From Thermofilum sp. NZ13 (GTDB taxonomy: Archaea > Thermoproteota > Thermoprotei > Thermofilales > Thermofilaceae): a stretch of DNA of 64,000 nucleotides. Shown piece by piece: positions 24,352-33,259 of the stretch. The position numbers and the translations under genes were made by a program. The DNA is taken from assembly GCA_002855745.1 (NCBI GenBank), contig NDWX01000003.1, positions 62,001-126,000 on the forward strand, given 5' to 3'. Positions within the stretch are counted from its first letter, which is position 1. Each line of letters begins with the position of its first letter. The notes under the pieces were generated by a model. That model was not told where the DNA came from, searched no databases, and saw only the letters and a program-made list of their open reading frames with translations.

Positions 24352-25095
24352 GTGGGGCGCCTGGCGACGCCAGCCGACGTCAGGAAGGTTAAGGAGGAGA
24401 TCAGGAGGAGAGTCTGGTCCAAGCTGGTGAAAGAAGGGATAGCGCTACCGCCCTTTCCCGTTGAAGGCAGAATCCCCAACTTTCGAGGCGCGGATGCCGC
24501 TGCCAGGAGGCTCGTGGCCAGTGAGCTGTTTCAGAGCGCCCGGGTCGTATTCTGCAACCCGGACTCACCCCAGAGGCATGTTAGGGAGGCTGTGCTTCAG
24601 AGCGGGAAGCTGCTCGTCATGGCTTCGCCGAGGCTACGCAGGGGCTTCCTGGTGATCGACCCTAAGCATCTGCCGAGGGCCGCCATCCCCCGCGCCTCGA
24701 CGATCCGGGGGGCGTTCGAGTACGGCAAGGTCGTCACGCTTGAGGTTCCGAGAGTTGACTTGAAAGTTGCAGGAAGCGTAGCGGTTGATGTGCACGGGGG
24801 CAGGGTGGGTAAAGGCGGGGGCTTCAGCGACCTTGAGTTCGGGATACTTAAGTCTCTGGGAGCCATTGACGACTCAACTCCCGTGGTAACCACCGTTCAC
24901 GACGCGCAGGTAGTTGAGGGCATACCCATGCTGAAGCACGATGTGCCGGTTGACTACGTGTTCACGCCGACCCGCGCTATAAAAACGCAGAAGGTGCATC
25001 CGAGGCCCGAGGGGATCTACTGGGAGCTACTCAGCGATGAGGAGATCAGGAGCATACCTGTTTTGCAGGAGCTACTTCGGGCGTTGAAGAGGTAA
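24352..25095 (+). CDS. 5-formyltetrahydrofolate cyclo-ligase family protein
   Basis: 247 residues. It contains FPVEGRIPNFRGADAAARRL near the start, the substrate-loop region ASPRLRRGFLVID, and the phosphate-binding VGKGGGFSDLEFGIL, which matches the conserved GxGGGYYDR-type loop of the 5-FTHF cyclo-ligase fold. The end KTQKVHPRPEGIYWELL is shared by an archaeal subgroup. It probably converts a formyl pterin or related cofactor. GTG start 2 bases after the MNT-HEPN gene; whether the pair cooperates is unknown. Confidence 0.85.
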   Translation: MGRLATPADVRKVKEEIRRRVWSKLVKEGIALPPFPVEGRIPNFRGADAAARRLVASELFQSARVVFCNPDSPQRHVREAVLQSGKLLVMASPRLRRGFLVIDPKHLPRAAIPRASTIRGAFEYGKVVTLEVPRVDLKVAGSVAVDVHGGRVGKGGGFSDLEFGILKSLGAIDDSTPVVTTVHDAQVVEGIPMLKHDVPVDYVFTPTRAIKTQKVHPRPEGIYWELLSDEEIRSIPVLQELLRALKR

Positions 25096-25128
25096 GGTTT
25101 TTAGAGCTAGAGCTCGCGTAGACATGGT

Positions 25129-25923
25129 ATGAAGATTCTCGTGACGAACGACGATGGGCCATTCTCACCCGGGCTATCTCTGCTCCGGGAGGCGGTGCGA
25201 GGATTCGGAGAGGTCTACGTGGTGGTCCCGGAAACCCCGAAGTCCGCTACGGGCCTAGGCCTCACACTGCACAAGCCTGTCCGCGTGAACAAGCTGAAAA
25301 TCGACGGTGAGCCGCTCTACCTCGTGAGCGGTACTCCGTCCGACGTCATCTACATAGCGATGAACGTAGTCACGGGCAAGCCCGATGTGGTGTTCTCCGG
25401 TGTTAACATCGGGGATAACCTAAGCATCCAGGTTATACTCACCTCCGGCACGCTCGGCGCAGTCCTCCAGGCCTCGATAGAGGGGACGCCTGGAGTGGCC
25501 TTCAGCGCGTGCGTGGACTCGCCGGAGGAGCTCGAGGAGCCCGAGTACCGCAAGTTCGTACTCAAGGCTACCCGGGCTGTAGCCGAGGCGGTGCTCAAGC
25601 GTGGGTTCCCCCCAGGGATCGACGCGCTGAACGTGAATTTCCCGCCGGTGATATCGAGCGAGGTGGTTGTAGTCAGACCTGCTAAGCGCAGGTTCGCAGC
25701 GGCCGTGGTTAAGAGGCGAGACCCGCAGGGGAGGCCTTACTACTGGCTGTACGGTCAGCCAGTGGAGGCGGAGGAGGGTAGCGACGTGCACGCCGTGCTT
25801 GAAGATGGGAAAATCGCTGTGACGCCGATTTCTCTCGGCTCGCTCTTCGAGTTCAGGTCGGAGAGCCTCGCGGGCCTCCTAGAGGAGGTTAGGAAAAAGC
25901 TTGAGAGTGGTTCTGATGGCTAA
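25129..25923 (+). CDS. surE: 5'-nucleotidase SurE
   Basis: 264 residues. It starts MKILVTNDDGPFSPGLSLL, the metal-binding DD motif of SurE, then has VVVPETPKSATGLGLTLHKP, the S/GTPSDVIYIA motif, the SGVNIGDNL motif, and TLGAVLQASIEGTPGVAFS. SurE dephosphorylates nucleoside monophosphates. A GTTTTTAGA TATA-like element lies about 30 bases before the ATG. Its stop overlaps the NTPase start (ATGGCTAA). Confidence 0.95.
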   Translation: MKILVTNDDGPFSPGLSLLREAVRGFGEVYVVVPETPKSATGLGLTLHKPVRVNKLKIDGEPLYLVSGTPSDVIYIAMNVVTGKPDVVFSGVNIGDNLSIQVILTSGTLGAVLQASIEGTPGVAFSACVDSPEELEEPEYRKFVLKATRAVAEAVLKRGFPPGIDALNVNFPPVISSEVVVVRPAKRRFAAAVVKRRDPQGRPYYWLYGQPVEAEEGSDVHAVLEDGKIAVTPISLGSLFEFRSESLAGLLEEVRKKLESGSDG

Positions 25924-26464
25924 GAACTTCCTCGTAACGGGTAGACCCGGGGTAGGTAAGACTACATGCCTTAAGCGGCTCGCCGAGATCCTGGTCAGCA
26001 GGGGCGTCGCGGTAGGCGGCATGATAACACTGGAGGTGAGAGAGGCGGGCGTCAGGAAGGGCTTCGAGGTCGTAGACCTGCTCAGCGGGAGGAGGGGTGT
26101 TCTCGCCAGCACCGGCGCAGGCGAAGGCCCCCGCGTGGGCAGGTACGTAGTGAATCTCAGGGACCTCGAGGACGTGGGGGTCAGCGCGGTGAGAAACGCA
26201 GTCGATAAGGCATCTGTCGTAATAATCGATGAGATTGGACCAATGGAGCTCTTAAGCGAAAGTTTCAAGGAAGCCGTAACGTCGGCCCTCAACTCCGAGA
26301 AGCCCGTAGCCGCCTCTATACACGAGAGGGCGCGCGAGAATCCGTTCGGAAGGTCGGTGCTCGAGAGGCGGGACGTCGAGCTCATCCCGCTCAGCCTGGC
26401 GAATAGGGAGCGAGTGCCAGCCGAGCTTGCGAGAAAGATAGCTAACCTTCTAGCCCGTCAGTAA
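25916..26464 (+). CDS. THEP1-family nucleoside-triphosphatase
   Basis: 182 residues. Walker A FLVTGRPGVGKTTCLKR, GGMITLEVREAGVRKGFEVVD, Walker B VVIIDEIGPMEL and the C-terminal SIHERARENPF are the hallmarks of the THEP1/NTPCR family, which hydrolyses NTPs. ATG at 25916 matches the usual family start (M-x-N-h-h-h-TG-x-P-G-x-G-K-T); a TTG at 25901 would add five residues. It is convergent and overlaps the Fe-ADH gene by 7 bases. Confidence 0.9.
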   Translation: MAKNFLVTGRPGVGKTTCLKRLAEILVSRGVAVGGMITLEVREAGVRKGFEVVDLLSGRRGVLASTGAGEGPRVGRYVVNLRDLEDVGVSAVRNAVDKASVVIIDEIGPMELLSESFKEAVTSALNSEKPVAASIHERARENPFGRSVLERRDVELIPLSLANRERVPAELARKIANLLARQ

Positions 26465-27594
26465 ACTAGTGAGTATGTCTCCCGCGCCACCTCCTCGGTG
26501 ACCTCAAAGGGCGCGTTGGCGAGGTTCCTCTGGTAGCGTAACCCGTCGCGTACGAGCTCTTCTAGTCTTTCCCCAGAGACGCCCAGGTCTCTCAGCCTCA
26601 GGGGCGCGGCCACACTGGCCATCAGGGACCGTAGGGCTTCCTCTAGGCCTCCGGGGGGCCTTGAGATACCAGTAGCTTCGAAGAACCTCTCGGCTTTCTC
26701 AGGCATATAGGCCTCGTAGAACCTCGCTGCCCCGGGGAGTATTATCGCATTCGCGAAGCCGTGAAGGAGCCCGTACTCGACAGTGAGCGTGTAGCCGAGC
26801 CCGTGGCCCACGTTGGTGCCCGTGTGGTTTATGGCTATGCCGGCTATCATGCTAGCGAAGAGCATCTTCTCCCTGCACTCCAGCACACCCGAGACGGCGC
26901 AGGGCAGGTACCTGAACGATATCCTCGCGGCTTCGAGGGCCATCAGGTCGGAGTAGGGGTTGCTACGCTTGCTGAAGTAGGCCTCCACAGCGTGGCTAAG
27001 CGCGTCTAGGCCAGTGCTGGCGCTCTGCTCCCTGGGAAGGTACCTGAGCACCTCAGGGTCCAGTAGCGCAAAGTCCGGATAGAGGCCTTCACCCGAGATA
27101 GCGACTTTCATCTTGGTGGACTCGTCGACCAGAACGCTGTACTTCGTGACCTCGCTGCCAGTACCGTGGGTCGTGGGAACCGCTATCAGGGGCTTCAGCT
27201 TCTGGTTAACGGCCTTGGGGTAAACGTAGTCAGAGACGTCGCCCCCCAGCGTGTACACGACGTTCACGGCTTTCGCGACATCGATGACGCTCCCACCTCC
27301 GAATGCCACGAAGACTTCCACGTCCATGCTCCGGGCTGCCTCGAGGCACCTCCTGACAGTTGAGTAGGTGGGATTGGGCTCGACCTCCTGGAAGAAGCCC
27401 ACCTTAACGCCGTGCTGCTCGAGAAGGCGCCTTATCTTATCGTCGTAGCCGTACCTCCGCGCGAACGTCCTCCCGGTGATCACGAGAGCCCGGGAACCCG
27501 CTGCTGAGGCAAGCTCACCTACCTTCTCAAGGGAACCTCTGCCGAAAATAACGCGCGTGGGTTGTGCCACTGAGAAAGGGGGGAGAGCGCACAT
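26458..27594 (-). CDS. Iron-containing alcohol dehydrogenase
   Basis: 378 residues. The NAD-binding segment FGGGSVIDVAKAV, PTTHGTGSEVT, and the Fe ligands within GLDALSHAVEAY and HGFANAI are in place for a family III alcohol dehydrogenase. It interconverts an alcohol and a ketone or aldehyde with NAD(P)H; similar archaeal proteins include lactaldehyde and glycerol-type dehydrogenases. ATG at 27594 is close to the phosphorylase 3' end (about 58 bases), same strand. Confidence 0.9.
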   Translation of the reverse strand: MCALPPFSVAQPTRVIFGRGSLEKVGELASAAGSRALVITGRTFARRYGYDDKIRRLLEQHGVKVGFFQEVEPNPTYSTVRRCLEAARSMDVEVFVAFGGGSVIDVAKAVNVVYTLGGDVSDYVYPKAVNQKLKPLIAVPTTHGTGSEVTKYSVLVDESTKMKVAISGEGLYPDFALLDPEVLRYLPREQSASTGLDALSHAVEAYFSKRSNPYSDLMALEAARISFRYLPCAVSGVLECREKMLFASMIAGIAINHTGTNVGHGLGYTLTVEYGLLHGFANAIILPGAARFYEAYMPEKAERFFEATGISRPPGGLEEALRSLMASVAAPLRLRDLGVSGERLEELVRDGLRYQRNLANAPFEVTEEVARETYSLVY

Positions 27595-27651
27595 ACAGAT
27601 CTAGAGTACGTCCCGGGGAGCAGAAAAACTTTGTGCCAAACGCTCGGCGGG

Positions 27652-29190
27652 CTACTTCACTAGGTCCGGGTAGTACTCTCTGAGAACTCTCTTCATGTCG
27701 ACCACAGGTGCGAATGTGAGTAACGAGTTCAGGGCTATTGTCTGGAAGCCTTCGCGGTCGGAGCTGTAGAGATCTAAGGCTTTTAGGAACTTGGTCTTCA
27801 GCTCCTCATACTCGACCCTGTCCACTTCAGCCACGCGAGGGTCGCGGCCGAAGTCCACCAAGTCCCTTATGTCTTGGCCGAATAGCCAGCCATTCACGCC
27901 ATCCACGATCATTTCCACTGCCGCCCCGTCCCGGGACGCCACAGGCACCGTGCCGTTCACAGCAGCTTTCATGAAGCTTGTCCCGCTGGCCTCCCAGCCG
28001 GAGAACGGTGTGAACAAGAGGAGGTCGCCGCCCGCGATGAGCGTCTTAGCCTTTTGGACGTCGTAGTCGTGGAAGTAGACGACGTTGCTGTACTTTCTCT
28101 CGAGCTCCTTGAACTCCCGCATGAACTGCAGACCCTCCTTGTCATCGGGGTGGGCTTTACCGCCGAGGACGAAAACCACGTTGTCCCTAGCCTCCTCGAC
28201 AAGCCTAGTCACGAAGTACGGCCTCTTGTACTTGGTCATCCTCCTGGCCCACACCGCGATCATCTGCTCCTGCGAAACTGCGAGGGGCTTCCTGGAGTTT
28301 ATCAGCCTCACTAGGTTGGCTCTGGCCTCGCTCTTGGCCAGGGCGAAGTTCTCGGGATTCAGCTCCCCTTTCTCGAACCTCTCCCTAAGCCCCGGGTGCA
28401 TCCACCTCTCGAGGTCTATGCCGTTGGTGACGAACCTCGCCTTCTCAATAAGGTGGGGTATCACGCGCTTCATCACGTCGAAGTGCTTCGCCGAGACCAT
28501 TATCAGCTCACTGGACATGATCGCCCCGAGCGTGGTCAGGACGATTTTATCCTCTATCATCTTGTAGCCGAACTCTTGCTCGAAGAGCCCCCTGGGGAAA
28601 GATGGGTGCCCCCACGGCCCCGGGGTGTGGATAATGAGCCTGTAGCGGCCTGGAAGCCGGAGGACGAGAGGGAGGAAAGCGGTGTAGGCCTCCTGGAGGT
28701 CGATGTAGCGCACTGAGTCGACGCCGATCTGGCTTTTGATGTACTCAGCCGAGGCTCTTGCCAGCAGGACGTACTTGTAGAACTTCTCCTCAACACCCCT
28801 TTCGATGAAGAGACGGCTCGTCAGGGACGTCGCCCACTCCGGGGATAGCGGCTCGAAGAACACTACGCTGGCCTTCCCCTTCGTGTAGACGTGCGCCGCG
28901 ACGCTAACGCGCTCACCCTTGAGCTTGACTTCAAGCTCGCAGCACTTGCGGAGCCTGTTTAGGAGGTCTGCGGGCTGAGGCTGCGGCTTCGGCAGGGGAG
29001 TGCCGTCAGGGCCGAGCTCGTAGTCGACGTAGCCTTCGCGGTAGAGCAGGGTGAGCACATAGTAGTTTAAGCCGAGCCTCGCCGCGGCGTAGAACTTGTC
29101 TCCTTCCAGGACTCCTAGGCCTCCGGCGTAGGTGTACCCCTCATCGAGAGCGATCTCGGGCGTGACGCTCACAATAGCGTCGTCAGACAT
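27652..29190 (-). CDS. Alpha-glucan phosphorylase-like glycosyltransferase (GT35-type)
   Basis: 512 residues. The start VSVTPEIALDEGYTYAGGLG and the C-terminal half (AVWARRMTKYKRPYF; VLGGKAHPDDKEG; FSGWEASGTSFMKAAVNGTV) match glycogen/maltodextrin phosphorylase core motifs, including the PLP-phosphate region around EASGTSFMKA. It is shorter than the ~800-residue classic enzyme. Storage-glucan breakdown by phosphorolysis is the likely job. ATG 29190 is chosen over TTG 29199; a GTTTTTTAACG TATA-like box lies about 28 bases upstream. Confidence 0.82.
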   Translation of the reverse strand: MSDDAIVSVTPEIALDEGYTYAGGLGVLEGDKFYAAARLGLNYYVLTLLYREGYVDYELGPDGTPLPKPQPQPADLLNRLRKCCELEVKLKGERVSVAAHVYTKGKASVVFFEPLSPEWATSLTSRLFIERGVEEKFYKYVLLARASAEYIKSQIGVDSVRYIDLQEAYTAFLPLVLRLPGRYRLIIHTPGPWGHPSFPRGLFEQEFGYKMIEDKIVLTTLGAIMSSELIMVSAKHFDVMKRVIPHLIEKARFVTNGIDLERWMHPGLRERFEKGELNPENFALAKSEARANLVRLINSRKPLAVSQEQMIAVWARRMTKYKRPYFVTRLVEEARDNVVFVLGGKAHPDDKEGLQFMREFKELERKYSNVVYFHDYDVQKAKTLIAGGDLLLFTPFSGWEASGTSFMKAAVNGTVPVASRDGAAVEMIVDGVNGWLFGQDIRDLVDFGRDPRVAEVDRVEYEELKTKFLKALDLYSSDREGFQTIALNSLLTFAPVVDMKRVLREYYPDLVK

Positions 29191-29232
29191 ACGCCACAAC
29201 TTAGCGCTTAGCCCGTTAAAAAACTTTCAATT

Positions 29233-29952
29233 TTACCGCTCGTTACTACCAGCGAGCATCTCGGCGACCTCGGCCATGGTTCTCGCTGTGGCGTCTGGGG
29301 TGGTCGAACCGTTGTATTCGTGAAAGCCTGTGAAGGCCACCGCTTTCATCCCGAAGTTCTTGGCTCCCGCGATGTCGGCTTCCTCATCGCCCACGAAAAG
29401 GCTTCGGGAGGGGACTATCCCTGTCTCGCGGACGATCACCGAGAAGAACCTTGGGTGAGGTTTGCGGAAACCTATCTCGTCCGAGAAGGCGAGGTAGTCG
29501 AAGAGGCAGAGGAGGCCGTGCTCCCGGAGGAGCCTCTCAGACGCCTTTCCGCTTGCGGTGTTGGAGGCCAGAATCACTTTGAAGCCTCGCTCGCGCGCGG
29601 TTTTTATCAGATCAGCCACGCCCTCAGCTACCACGAGGTGCGTGAGGTAGGGGTAGACGTAAGCTTCCTCGAGCCTCCTCAGCACATCCAGGTCCGGCTC
29701 TATTCCCAGCTTATCGAGGAAGATCAGCATCTCGGCGGTGAGGTTCACCTCGGCGTGGGTTGTGGTGCGGATCGTGTCGGCGAGCCTGCGGGCGGCCATG
29801 TACGCTTCGTACACGGCCTCGAAGCTCAGCGAGCGCCCGGCTTCGCCTAGGCTCTCCCGGATCTTCCGCACTCTCAACCTATGGTACTCCTCCAGCGGCA
29901 GCTTGGGCCAGAAGATGGTCCCCCACAGGTCTATGAGTAGCCCTCTTTCCAC
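29233..29952 (-). CDS. HAD-superfamily hydrolase
   Basis: 239 residues. Motif I is LIDLWGTIFW (nucleophile Asp in DLWGT), motif II is ILASNTAS, the motif III lysine lies in GFRKPHPRFF, and motif IV is VGDEEADIAGAKNFG. A helical cap domain lies between I and II. Likely a phosphatase for a sugar phosphate or phosphoglycolate. GTG at 29952 lies inside the end of pheT (22-base overlap); GTG 29964 is an alternative. Confidence 0.87.
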   Translation of the reverse strand: MERGLLIDLWGTIFWPKLPLEEYHRLRVRKIRESLGEAGRSLSFEAVYEAYMAARRLADTIRTTTHAEVNLTAEMLIFLDKLGIEPDLDVLRRLEEAYVYPYLTHLVVAEGVADLIKTARERGFKVILASNTASGKASERLLREHGLLCLFDYLAFSDEIGFRKPHPRFFSVIVRETGIVPSRSLFVGDEEADIAGAKNFGMKAVAFTGFHEYNGSTTPDATARTMAEVAEMLAGSNER

Positions 29953-31610
29953 TTCTCGTAACACCCTTTCAGTCGCTCGACGTCTAGCTCGCCGGCAACC
30001 ACAGGCACAGCTAGGTTGAAGTTCACGAGCACCTGGGGGTGAATCTCGCCAACAATGCCTAGCTCTCCGCACTCGGAGAGAACCCTCGCTGCCCTGCCAG
30101 AGATGAAGCTTTTGTGCTCTAGGGCCCTGAGCTCATGGCCTGCCTTGAAGAGCGCGCACAGTGTTTTCAGGGTGGCTAAGCCGTCTGTGAGCGTTACACC
30201 TTTTCCTGCAATGGCGAAGGCGAGGTGGCGCTCGTCCCGCGCTCTGTTCTCGCGGGAGGGATCCGGTATCACGACGTCGCCGACCTCGAAGATCCTCTGC
30301 GGGTAGCCGGCGTGCTTGCTGTTCGAGAGTGTGGCCAGGAGCTGAGGTATGATCCACGTGCGGAGCGCGTGGTACATCTCGTGCTTCGGGTTCTCAACCT
30401 CCACAATATCGCCTACCTCCAAGCCCATCATGGTGAACATCAGCTCCCTGCTTGTCATGATGTAGTTGTTCACCTCGATGAAGCCCATCCCGATCATCGC
30501 CTCGCGGACCGCCCTGGAGAAGACCTCGAGGCCATGCTCCCGGCCCGGGTGGAGCGGCGGCATGTACTGGGGCTCTATTCTCTCATAACCGTAGGCCATC
30601 GCAACCTCCTCGGCGATGTCCACGGGGTGCAGGATGTCCACCCTGAAGTACGGGTAAGCCACCCTCAGCTCGTCCCCGCCGATAGCCACCGCTTCCATGC
30701 GCATCCTGGCGAGCAACTCCTGCGTCTCGCGGGGGCCTAGGTCCAACCCAAGCAGCTGCCTGTTCAGGGAGACGTTGTAGGTTACATGATCCGGCTCAAG
30801 CCTCGGGGACACCTCGGACAAGGCCCCGGAGACATTCCTAACCTGGTATATTGTGCCTCCCCTTGTCGCCACCGCGGAGGCCATGAGCGTCACGATTCTC
30901 CTCCCTGCTTCGGGGTCGGTGCTTGTAACGTCTATAAGCACGTCCCTCGTGCTCTCGGTGACCCTGTAGTCCTCGCTGTTTGTTATGGGTGGGAAGCTCA
31001 CTACTTTACCCTCCGCATCCACTATGAGGGGAAGCATCTCATGCCCCTCCACTAGGTGCCTGTATGCCACGCCTTTGGGGTGCTCCCGAAGGACCTGCAG
31101 GGGGGTCATCTCAACGGTGAAGCCGAGGGGCTTGAACTTCACAGCCTCAGGCTTGACGCCGACGTACCTGATGGGGAACTCCACGCCCCTCAGGTCGTAG
31201 AGCCCGATTGAGACCTTCCTCCTGTCTCTGCCGTACGTCAGGTGGATTTTCTCCTGTAGCTGCATCAGCTGCCGTATAGCCTCGTCGTCCAAGCTAACCC
31301 CCCTCACTACGGCGAAGTACGCATAAGGCCTGTAGCTCGGGCCCTCGATCCTGGCTTCCCCGACCACGCCCCCACTCTTGAACCTCGGTAAGCCGAGCTC
31401 AACTTCAAGAAGACCCCTCAGGTAAACAGACAGCAGCTCGGCGGAGTACAGGTCAGGCCTGTCGTGGGTAGCCTCATAGGCAACGGCCGAGTCGCCGACC
31501 TCCTCCACCTCGCACTTGAGCCTTGGGAGCAACTCTTCGATGTCGGCCTTGGACAGGCTCCGCCCCACGAGCCTTTCGAGGTCCCAGAGGCTGACTTCTA
31601 CGACCGGCAT
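29931..31610 (-). CDS. pheT: Phenylalanyl-tRNA synthetase beta subunit
   Basis: 559 residues, the archaeal-type PheT without the bacterial N-terminal EMAP domain: B3/4 editing domain (AYFAVVRGVSL; SDYRVTESTRDVLIDVTSTD), B5 domain (LLGLDLGPRETQELLARM, then VDILHPVDIAEEVAMAYGYE), and the catalytic-like fold (VNNYIMTSRELMF; LRTWIIPQLLATLSNSKH). It pairs with PheS to form the alpha2-beta2 enzyme. ATG 31610 follows GAGGTGA and lies 5 bases after the pheS stop. Confidence 0.95.
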   Translation of the reverse strand: MPVVEVSLWDLERLVGRSLSKADIEELLPRLKCEVEEVGDSAVAYEATHDRPDLYSAELLSVYLRGLLEVELGLPRFKSGGVVGEARIEGPSYRPYAYFAVVRGVSLDDEAIRQLMQLQEKIHLTYGRDRRKVSIGLYDLRGVEFPIRYVGVKPEAVKFKPLGFTVEMTPLQVLREHPKGVAYRHLVEGHEMLPLIVDAEGKVVSFPPITNSEDYRVTESTRDVLIDVTSTDPEAGRRIVTLMASAVATRGGTIYQVRNVSGALSEVSPRLEPDHVTYNVSLNRQLLGLDLGPRETQELLARMRMEAVAIGGDELRVAYPYFRVDILHPVDIAEEVAMAYGYERIEPQYMPPLHPGREHGLEVFSRAVREAMIGMGFIEVNNYIMTSRELMFTMMGLEVGDIVEVENPKHEMYHALRTWIIPQLLATLSNSKHAGYPQRIFEVGDVVIPDPSRENRARDERHLAFAIAGKGVTLTDGLATLKTLCALFKAGHELRALEHKSFISGRAARVLSECGELGIVGEIHPQVLVNFNLAVPVVAGELDVERLKGCYEKWKEGYS

Positions 31611-31615
31611 GCACG

Positions 31616-33172
31616 TCACCTCAGTAGGCTTAAGGGTATCGGCCTAGGTGCGCGCCTTATGAACTCTAAATCCTGCGTGAAGAGGAGGCGGATGTCGTCG
31701 ATCCCGAGGACGGCCATGGCGATCCTGTCGATGCCTATACCCCACGCGGCCACGTTGACGCCGCTGACCCCCAGAGCCCAAAGCATCTCGGGCCGGAACA
31801 TCCCGCCGGGGAACACTTCTATCCAGCCGAGCTTCTCGTGCTTGATGAAGCCCTCCACGCTCGGCTCGGTGAAGGGGAAGTACGCGGGCTTGACCTTAAC
31901 CCTCCCGAGGCCTAATCTCCTGGCCATCTCGTCGAAGAAGCCTAGAAGGTTCCTGAACGTGACTTTGGGGCCGACGATTATGCCCTCGAGCTGGTAGAAC
32001 TCCATGCTGTGCTTCGCGTCCAGGTTCTCAGGCCTGAAGACCCTGTCTAGGGAGAAGCACATGTACTCCCCGCTCCCGCGCTGGTATAGAGTCCTGGCCG
32101 AAACCGCGGTCGTCTGCGTGCGGAGTATCAGCCTCAGAGCCCTCGAGGGGTCCCACCTGTACCCCCACCCCCGAGACCCCGTTGCGCCCCCGCTCTCGTG
32201 CGCGGCTGCTATCCTCTTCATGAGCTCCTGGTCGTGGAACGAGCCCAGCTGGTTCCCCTTGAGGAAGTATGTGTCGTGGATCTCCCTAGCGGGGTGGTCC
32301 TGGGCCTGGAAGAGCGCGTCGAAGTTCCACAGCTCGAGCTCGACGTGGGGGCCTTTCATCTCCTCGAAGCCCATCTCCACGAGGATCTCCCTTAGCCAGT
32401 CAAGGAACTCGAGGTAGGGGTGTTTACGCCCGAGGGGCAGGCTGGGCGGCTCCACGCTGAGGTCGAACGGCTTAAACACCGCGCTCCTCCACTCTCCGCT
32501 AGCTATAACCTCCGGCGTGAGCTCCGTTATGACCCGGGCCTCCACCACCAGCCCCCTCTCCCACAGCTTCACAAGCTGGTCTGTTGGCCTGACGCTTATC
32601 CTCGTGCGCCTCCTAGCCTCCACGAGACCCCTCCTCCTCAGCGAGTTCAGGACGCTGGCCTCAGGCTGAGCCCCCTGGGACACGAGCCTGAGGGCTTCCC
32701 TCGTCCTCTCTACAAGCTCCCGTGCTCTGGCAAAGTCCGGCACGATCACACCGCCCGGTCTGAAGGATACTGCTTTCCCAGCCGCGAGTTGGGCCAGGCC
32801 GATCTCGATCTCTTCCCTGGGGATGTTGCGCTCGCTCCCGAGTGCGGTGAGCCTCTCCTTGGTGAGCTCGCCGGCCTCCTCAAGTATCCTGAGGACCTTC
32901 TCCTCGGGTAGACCCTCCGACAGGCACCTCTCGCCCTCTCTCGTGAGCGCGTAGAGCGCTTCCTCGGTCCTGTAGACCTCGAGGAGGCCTCTGGCCCTCA
33001 GCTCTTCGAGGTCCCTCATGAGGTCCTCGCGCTTCGCCCCCATCCTCGCGGCTAGCTCGTCTGCGTCACTGCAATCCTGCAGAACCGCTTCGACGATCCT
33101 CTTCTGCCTCGCTGGGAGGAGAACCCTCTCTAAAATTGGCGCTCCATGGCCACCACTTGTACTACTGCCCAT
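31616..33172 (-). CDS. pheS: Phenylalanyl-tRNA synthetase alpha subunit
   Basis: 518 residues. Winged-helix modules in the N-terminal ~200 residues bind tRNA (VEAVLQDCSDADELAARMGA; LNSLRRRGLVEARRRTR). The class II catalytic core has motif 1 HPYLEFLDWLREILVEMGF, motif 2 around LRTQTTAVSARTLYQRG and VFRPENLDAKHSMEFYQLEG, and motif 3 GIGIDRIAMAVLGIDDIR. ATG at 33172. It is divergent from sufS across 87 bases with TATA-like stretches for both. Confidence 0.95.
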   Translation of the reverse strand: MGSSTSGGHGAPILERVLLPARQKRIVEAVLQDCSDADELAARMGAKREDLMRDLEELRARGLLEVYRTEEALYALTREGERCLSEGLPEEKVLRILEEAGELTKERLTALGSERNIPREEIEIGLAQLAAGKAVSFRPGGVIVPDFARARELVERTREALRLVSQGAQPEASVLNSLRRRGLVEARRRTRISVRPTDQLVKLWERGLVVEARVITELTPEVIASGEWRSAVFKPFDLSVEPPSLPLGRKHPYLEFLDWLREILVEMGFEEMKGPHVELELWNFDALFQAQDHPAREIHDTYFLKGNQLGSFHDQELMKRIAAAHESGGATGSRGWGYRWDPSRALRLILRTQTTAVSARTLYQRGSGEYMCFSLDRVFRPENLDAKHSMEFYQLEGIIVGPKVTFRNLLGFFDEMARRLGLGRVKVKPAYFPFTEPSVEGFIKHEKLGWIEVFPGGMFRPEMLWALGVSGVNVAAWGIGIDRIAMAVLGIDDIRLLFTQDLEFIRRAPRPIPLSLLR

Positions 33173-33259
33173 ACGGACACCTTTAAACGTTGCTTAAATC
33201 AGGAGAAGATAGCAATTTATATTATTAGCTCTCTCGGTTTCAGAAAAACGGCGATACCG